This document shows positions 19,208-23,254 of a stretch of DNA of 23,254 nt, in pieces; the first letter of the stretch is position 1, and each line of letters begins with the position of its first letter. The notes beneath the pieces were generated by a model that saw only the letters and a program-made list of their open reading frames with translations, made no database searches and was not told the DNA's origin. Source of the stretch: Suillus spraguei (Eukaryota > Basidiomycota > Agaricomycetes > Boletales > Suillaceae); assembly GCA_016800925.1 (NCBI GenBank), contig JABCPU010000864.1:1-23254 (forward strand). The letters are read 5' to 3'. The position numbers and the translations under genes are program-made.

Positions 19208-20460
19208 TTCAATGTTATGGTAGCAGTGACCTCGATCGTGCGATGTTCATATGAGAATACCGAAGGATCTGCCTCAGCGCACTCTTGCGAAGGCTCATCC
19301 CTGCATCCCACAGCCGAACAGTTCCATACCAAGAACCAGTGACGATGCGAGAACCGTCTGGCAAGAACGAAACCGACTGGACTGATGAAGTGTGCCCCCC
19401 CCCGCAAGGGCTCACCCACTGGCTCCCCCATCCCTGCAGCCCACAGCCGAATAGCGCCATCCCTTGAACCGCTGACGACACAAGTGCCGTCTGGCAAGAA
19501 CGAGATCGACAAGACTGAATCAGTGTGCCCCCACAAGGGCTCCCCGACTAGCTCCCGCGTCCTCGCATCCCACAGCCGAACAGTCCTATCCTGCGAACCA
19601 GTAATGATGCGAGTGCCGTCCAGCGAGAATGAGACTGAGTTAACTGATGAGGTGTGTCCCCCGCAAGGGCTCACCCATTGCCCTGTGCCTGAGCCGAACA
19701 GTGCTGTCTGGCGAGAACGAGACCGACCGAACTGAATCAGTGTCCCCTGAGCACGGTCTGAACGGCTGGACAGTTCATAGTAAGTCCGAATGCTACACAA
19801 AGAGTATTCGGGAACCGTACAGAAAACTTTTTCGATAGCGGAGAGTTGGCAGGTGAGAATGGGAGTGCTGATACATATAGATGTGGCGTGCTGTGTAAAA
19901 TTATACTGCCGAAGATTTGAATGAACCTCTGTGTCCATTGCAGTCAACGAGACATCTTTGAATTTGGAATGGCCCTGCGGTTGCGCGTGAGCGCCCTATC
20001 TGGCACTCAGTAGAAATAAACTCACCTTTAGCCACTGGGGAATGAGTGAAAGGCAGGAACTGCACCGCAGAGCGCATTGATCAAGGCGGGTAACTCGAAC
20101 CAGAAAGACAGTCGGTCATAGTCGAACAACAATTTCACTTCTTTGGCAAGCTCCTTGTCGAAAACTGGGTCGTACATGCGAAGCCCAAAATCGAGAGGAA
20201 TGTGACAAATGTGGGAAGATACATTTTTGGATTCGTTCTTGAAGCCCGGGAACTTCGTTGTATTAGGCAGATACGAGGACTTTAAATCACAGATATTGAA
20301 ACCAAAACCGTGTTCCATCACTCGAAGAGACGCGAATGCAAGGTCATGTTGCGCCCTTGACAGTTCGATGAAAAACTCTCCCCTGGATCGTTCGTCTGTC
20401 AAGAAATCGTGGAAGGATGTGTGAAGGGGTCGGATTGGAGAATCTGGGTTGGTGGTGCCG
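19208..20460 (-). pseudogene. Remnant of a NACHT-WD40 NLR (fungal NWD type)
   Basis: The right part (about 20460-20028) matches the segment between the NACHT and WD40 regions of mushroom NLRs: SPIRPLHTSFHDFLTDERS, then ASLRVMEHGFGFNICDLKSS and FDKELAKEVKLLFDYDRLSF. A frameshift precedes QWLK and a GTGAGT donor near 20020. After a presumed intron come PHLYVSALPFSPANS and RFPNTLCVAFGL (about 19880-19790), then WD40 units: a truncated one near 19735, and three recognisable units near 19660-19567, 19530-19435 and 19405-19305 (GHTSSVNSVSF...DRTVRLWD; GHTDSVLSISF...GAIRLWA; GHTSSVQSVSF...GTVRLWD). Frames break at about 19735 and at a run of nine C (19395-19403). The NACHT NTPase and any effector domain are missing, so no working immune receptor can result. 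Confidence 0.9.
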
Positions 20461-20719
20461 AAGGGAACTCATACAGGCAGCCCAAATGGAGTCTTACCGG
20501 TCAACTAATTTATTTAGCTCTAAGGTACGGTTGAACTTGACCCACCTTGACAAGAATTGAGCACGCCTATCCGGAGGGCTGGTCTTTCAGCGGCTGGTGC
20601 CGGGATGCCGTCAGAGAAGATGATGCGATTAGGAAAGGTAGTGATCCATCATAGTAGTACCTAGACCGCTGTATTCTTATCAGGATCACCTCTCTACCTT
20701 TACAGGGTCAACGGTCAAG
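20461..20719. other. Spacer with a possible 5' exon of copy B
   Basis: A short plus-strand frame from ATG at 20605 (MPSEKMMRLGK) is followed by a donor GTAGTG at 20638 and an acceptor-like CTTTACAG ending at 20705. Splicing these would enter the copy B frame out of phase, so I keep 20720 as the start. The rest shows nothing recognisable. Confidence 0.3.
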
Positions 20720-21593
20720 ATGCCCAGTGAAGCACATGAAAGTGTTATCGTATCCCTTGCCCCTGCATTTTCTGTAGCTTTGCATGAAATGGGCCATAAT
20801 TTCACTGAGGTACCAGTCCAAGTGCACACAAATACCCACTTTGTGGGAGATCACGTCAAAGCTGGGCCTGATTTGCTTATTCGTATCGTCTCAAATCTTT
20901 CCTACACTTCCTCGGAACCGAAATCCGTCATGATGACTGAAGTCGCCTTCACACAAAGCGAGGCAGCCACCATCGGAAGACTCCACGATTATGCTATTGA
21001 TGGAGAAGAGGTGCAATCGGTTTCATGTATCAATCTCTCAGAGGCCACAGCATATGCCTGCCCTTCAAATACCAGTGAAATTGCGAAACAATCGCGATCT
21101 TCAGGCTATCTAAAATCGTACGATGAATGGACACCGCGAAAAACGCGGAAAAATGCCTTTGGTCCCGTCATCTCAGACGGCCATACGTGGGTTGATGTGT
21201 CTATGGTAAACATGCACATGTGGGTTCGCACTTCGCCGACCACTTGCATCGATGTCTATCAGCGCAAAGCTGGGTATGCATACGGGGTGCGCAATCTTAT
21301 CATGTTAGAAGAACTCACACCGACTACTTTTCTAGTCCATCCATCCTGACTACGATGTAGATGATATCAACGAGCTCCTTGGCGTCGCCATCAAGAAGAT
21401 AAGCCAGAAGGTCTTGTCATGCTATGAAGAGTGCCTACGGGGTACCAAAGAAGCTCGCGGGTCTCGCGAACCATCTAGCATTGTCGATGGTAGTGGTGAG
21501 GAGTATGTCAATGATAGTCATGATGAGCCATCAGTCAGCTCGGCCCGCCTTTTTGTAATACCTCCTGATACCATCGTAGGAAGATTGAAATGA
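20720..21593 (+). CDS. Copy B of the duplicated fungal gene, 274-residue product, possible PD-(D/E)XK-like fold
   Basis: Exon 1 is 20720-21286, the intron 21287-21335 (49 nt, GTGCGC...CCGACTACTTTTCTAG), exon 2 21336-21593. Splicing joins AYG to SIHPDYDVDDINELLGVAI in frame; without it the frame stops at 21349. The body carries GPDLLIRI (Asp51), then TEVAFTQSE (Glu74), then FGPVISDGHTWVDVSMV. The order PD...(about 22 residues)...ExA with a beta-alpha pattern recalls PD-(D/E)XK nuclease-like folds, but the Lys is Ala, so this is a guess. The protein is shortened at its C-terminus: after SVSS the sequence leaves copy A, and it ends in about 17 residues unrelated to copy A's acidic tail. It reads as intact but 3'-truncated. 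Confidence 0.7.
21287..21335 (+). other. 49-nt intron in copy B
   Basis: GTGCGC donor, CCGACTA branch-like word and TTTTCTAG acceptor. It sits at the same codon boundary as the 50-nt intron of copy A. Confidence 0.8.
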
Positions 21594-21663
21594 AGTTCCT
21601 GTTGTGACTGATTCCACCTCGCCAGATTGGTATTTCTCATTATATTCCCTACGTCAGTGAAGT

Positions 21664-21855
21664 ATAAAGGCTGCCCTCACTTCCATTCAGACTGCTGCAA
21701 ACTCAATATACCGTCCTTCTCATCTTCAAGCAGCATTAGACCTCCAATCCGGTACTCTCCATGCTGAGAACAAGGATTACACTACTGCATATACATATTT
21801 CTATGAGATTTTCGAGACTATGTCATCGCACGACGACTCAGCAGCGTTGAACTAA
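21664..21855 (+). pseudogene. RPN6: Exon fragment of RPN6/PSMD11, 19S proteasome lid subunit
   Basis: The frame reads [15 protein letters not shown], then [20 protein letters not shown] and [11 protein letters not shown], then DDSAALN before a TAA at 21853-21855. This aligns with the central helical (PCI-region, TPR-like) part of Rpn6, where the family has KAALTSARTxANAIY, LQxxLDxQSGxxHAxEKD and TAYSYFYEAFEG. Rpn6 is a roughly 420-residue lid subunit that clamps the 20S core to the 19S particle. Only about 63 residues are here and nothing upstream or downstream continues it, so this is a captured or duplicated exon piece and not the functional gene. It lies between copy B and the hAT end. Confidence 0.9.
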
Positions 21856-21893
21856 CGGAACAGGAGAGACCGCGACTCTCGCATCGTCTGTGA

Positions 21894-22442
21894 AGCCATG
21901 CCGCTGATGTCGAACGACTCTTTTCGGACATGGGTAGCACTCAGTCTCTGAAGCGCTGCAATCTCTCGGTAGACACATTTGAAGCACTGGCAAAGATTCG
22001 AGCGAATATTCGTTACCATACTCACCAGAAGGCTGTGGCTAATGGAAAGCCAACTCGTCGACGTCATGCGCACATGCATACTGGTGCCCAGCCAGGAATT
22101 AATGTCGAAATAGCTGCTGATCTAGAAGCCAATTTTGCATGGGCACCACCGCTCGCACCTCAGACTCAGAACGTCGATGATGATCTTGCAGGTCCTGAAT
22201 CAATATCACTCAATGAGATTGATGCAGCATTTGCCCTGCTAGAACATGAAAAAGAATCCATGGAACGAGTACTGATTGACGGATTGGATGAAGTGTTGGA
22301 AGGTCAGGTTTACGATTTTGCGGAGTTGGAGTGTGTTGACCAAGGTCTTCTACCAAAATCTGTTGATGACGAGATCATAGTAGTTGATCATAGCGCAAAA
22401 GATGACGAACGGTGGGATGTGGACACACTGATGCTCTTCTGA
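21894..22442 (+). pseudogene. C-terminal dimerisation region of a hAT transposase
   Basis: The frame after a TGA at 21891-21893 begins SHAADVERLFSDMGS and continues RCNLSVDTFEALAKIRANI, then KPTRRRHAHMHTGAQPGIN, an acidic tail and TGA at 22440-22442. The ADVERLFS-NLS..T...L.KIR pattern is the hAT C-terminal dimerisation domain as found in fungal hAT elements. The BED zinc finger and the DDE catalytic parts are absent. An ATG at 21930 could start a 170-residue protein carrying half the dimerisation helix and the tail, but I see no promoter evidence. It is most likely the end of a 5'-truncated element. Confidence 0.85.
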
Positions 22443-22814
22443 TGGTGTTTCTTAGTGACACTTACCATACATTGTCATATACATAGCTTTGTAGCACTTT
22501 GAGAATTCTGCCAGGTGGCAGAAATGGCGATTCTGCCACTTCTGCCGGCACAACCAGCACAATTAGTCGCAAACAATTCTGCCCCCAGCACTAGGCCAAG
22601 GGGGAAACTGTAGGGAGTGCACGAACTAGTGGTAACTAATAGTATGTAATGAGTTGGAACGAGTTTGTTTGGCTTTATTTGGTGCGATTGTTGTACGCCC
22701 TTGTGACACAATCACTATTACTACTACACAACCCAACAAAGCCATATTAGGAATATTTACGGTAAGTATATGCTCAGATCTCCCCGATCACATCGACTAA
22801 CATCCACGCTAGAC
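22443..22814. other. Spacer downstream of the hAT remnant with TTCTGCC palindrome
   Basis: A perfect palindrome TTCTGCCA-GG-TGGCAGAA at 22506-22523 is followed by more TTCTGCC copies (22531, 22540 and near 22576). This may be a subterminal repeat of a DNA transposon. The rest is AT-rich and may include the promoter of the gene starting at 22815. Confidence 0.4.
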
Positions 22815-23168
22815 ATGTCCCGCGTCATTTACGGCCCTCAGATTGGCAATGGTCGTGTAAGCCTTTCTCATGCAAGTAATCTAACCCAAACTTACATTTA
22901 ACAGACGCAGCTGGAGTTATTAGCGGCAAACATGGTACGCATTTAGTACCGTGTCGCCGCCGCGGGGTCTGACTTCAATACCCGAGGCGGCTAATGCTCC
23001 GCGAGCGCCAGGCCCGATTAGGAGATTGATGCGCTTCTGCGCCGACTTTTGCACTCGCGTCGTGCAACGATTCAAAACACTGATTCGGAGGGTGAGTTCT
23101 CTTCTTACAATCATTCACACAGCTAACGAAACGTTCTAGGGATGAACTTGTGCTACAGGCTGCTGTAA
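22815..23168 (+). CDS. Small four-exon gene at the right edge, unknown function
   Basis: Exons 22815-22856, 22905-22934, 23022-23091 and 23140-23168 encode MSRVIYGPQIGNGR, TQLELLAANM, EIDALLRRLLHSRRATIQ..., and a short tail to TAA, 56 residues in all. Introns are 48 nt (GTAAGC...CTAACC...TTAACAG), 87 nt (GTACGC...GCTAATG...GATTAG) and 48 nt (GTGAGT...GCTAACG...TTCTAG). Splice signals are strong and phases match at every junction. The final exon could instead splice at a GTAATA donor at 23165 to an acceptor CTACTAG near 23228 and run on past the window, so the stop is uncertain. The helical, Arg-rich middle (LLRRLLHSRR) has no family that I recognise. Confidence 0.55.
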
Positions 23169-23254
23169 TAATGACTTGATGACCCAATATGCCTATCATC
23201 GCACGCGCGCACACATACTACCTACTAGATTTCTGGTAGTACTCACCATACAAG

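Noticed and set aside
20605..20719. An upstream first exon for copy B (ATG at 20605 with GTAGTG donor)
   Set aside because: Splicing to the acceptor at 20705 is out of phase with the 20720 frame; kept only as a possibility.
1..23254. tRNA, rRNA, CRISPR arrays, prophage or operon structure
   Set aside because: No cloverleaf with A and B boxes, no regularly spaced short repeats with spacers and no bacterial signals were found. The TCATAACC site at 16461 is a primer-binding site, not a tRNA gene.

Overview
The window looks like a transposon- and pseudogene-rich stretch of a filamentous fungal genome, most likely an Agaricomycete (Basidiomycota). Four things point there. Introns are short (mostly 41-65 nt) with GT..AG ends and CTRAY-like branch sites. 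There is a decayed NACHT/WD40 NLR gene of the mushroom type. There is a chromodomain Ty3/Gypsy retrotransposon and the C-terminus of a fungal hAT transposase. A fragment of the proteasome gene RPN6 is also present. Nothing looks prokaryotic: no operons, Shine-Dalgarno sites or CRISPR arrays.

Layout, left to right. Positions 1-1500 hold a broken copy (copy A) of a gene whose better preserved copy (copy B) lies at 20720-21593. Positions 1980-2915 are repeats, including a 189-bp tandem repeat. Positions 2916-4471 have no gene I can support. Positions 4472-7915 (minus strand) hold coding sequence with a coherent intron structure: a 14-exon gene model encoding 608 residues of no family I recognise, plus further coding-like exons below it that may be its 3' part. 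Positions 8177-8914 (plus) are a pseudogene carrying three in-frame stops. Positions 8979 to about 13705 are a minus-strand Ty3/Gypsy element with an intact 3' LTR, a mutated gag-pol and no 5' end. It abuts an unrelated plus-strand gene remnant (about 13690-14246). Positions 14964-16692 are a short element with two 224-bp terminal repeats and no coding capacity; it has a primer-binding site like the anticodon arm of initiator tRNA-Met, as expected for a non-autonomous Copia-type element. Positions 16851-19121 (minus) are a decayed multi-exon gene of unknown family. Positions 19208-20460 (minus) are an NLR pseudogene. Positions 20720-22442 are a mosaic: copy B, then an RPN6 exon fragment, then the hAT C-terminus. 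The right edge (22815 onward) starts a small intron-rich gene.

The common theme is decay by C-to-T type changes (CGA to TGA and apparent CAA to TAA) plus small indels, next to one long gene model that carries none of these. All exon chains were worked out by eye from splice signals and reading-frame agreement. Those with several independent phase matches (5318-7915, 20720-21593, 22815-23168) are the most reliable.
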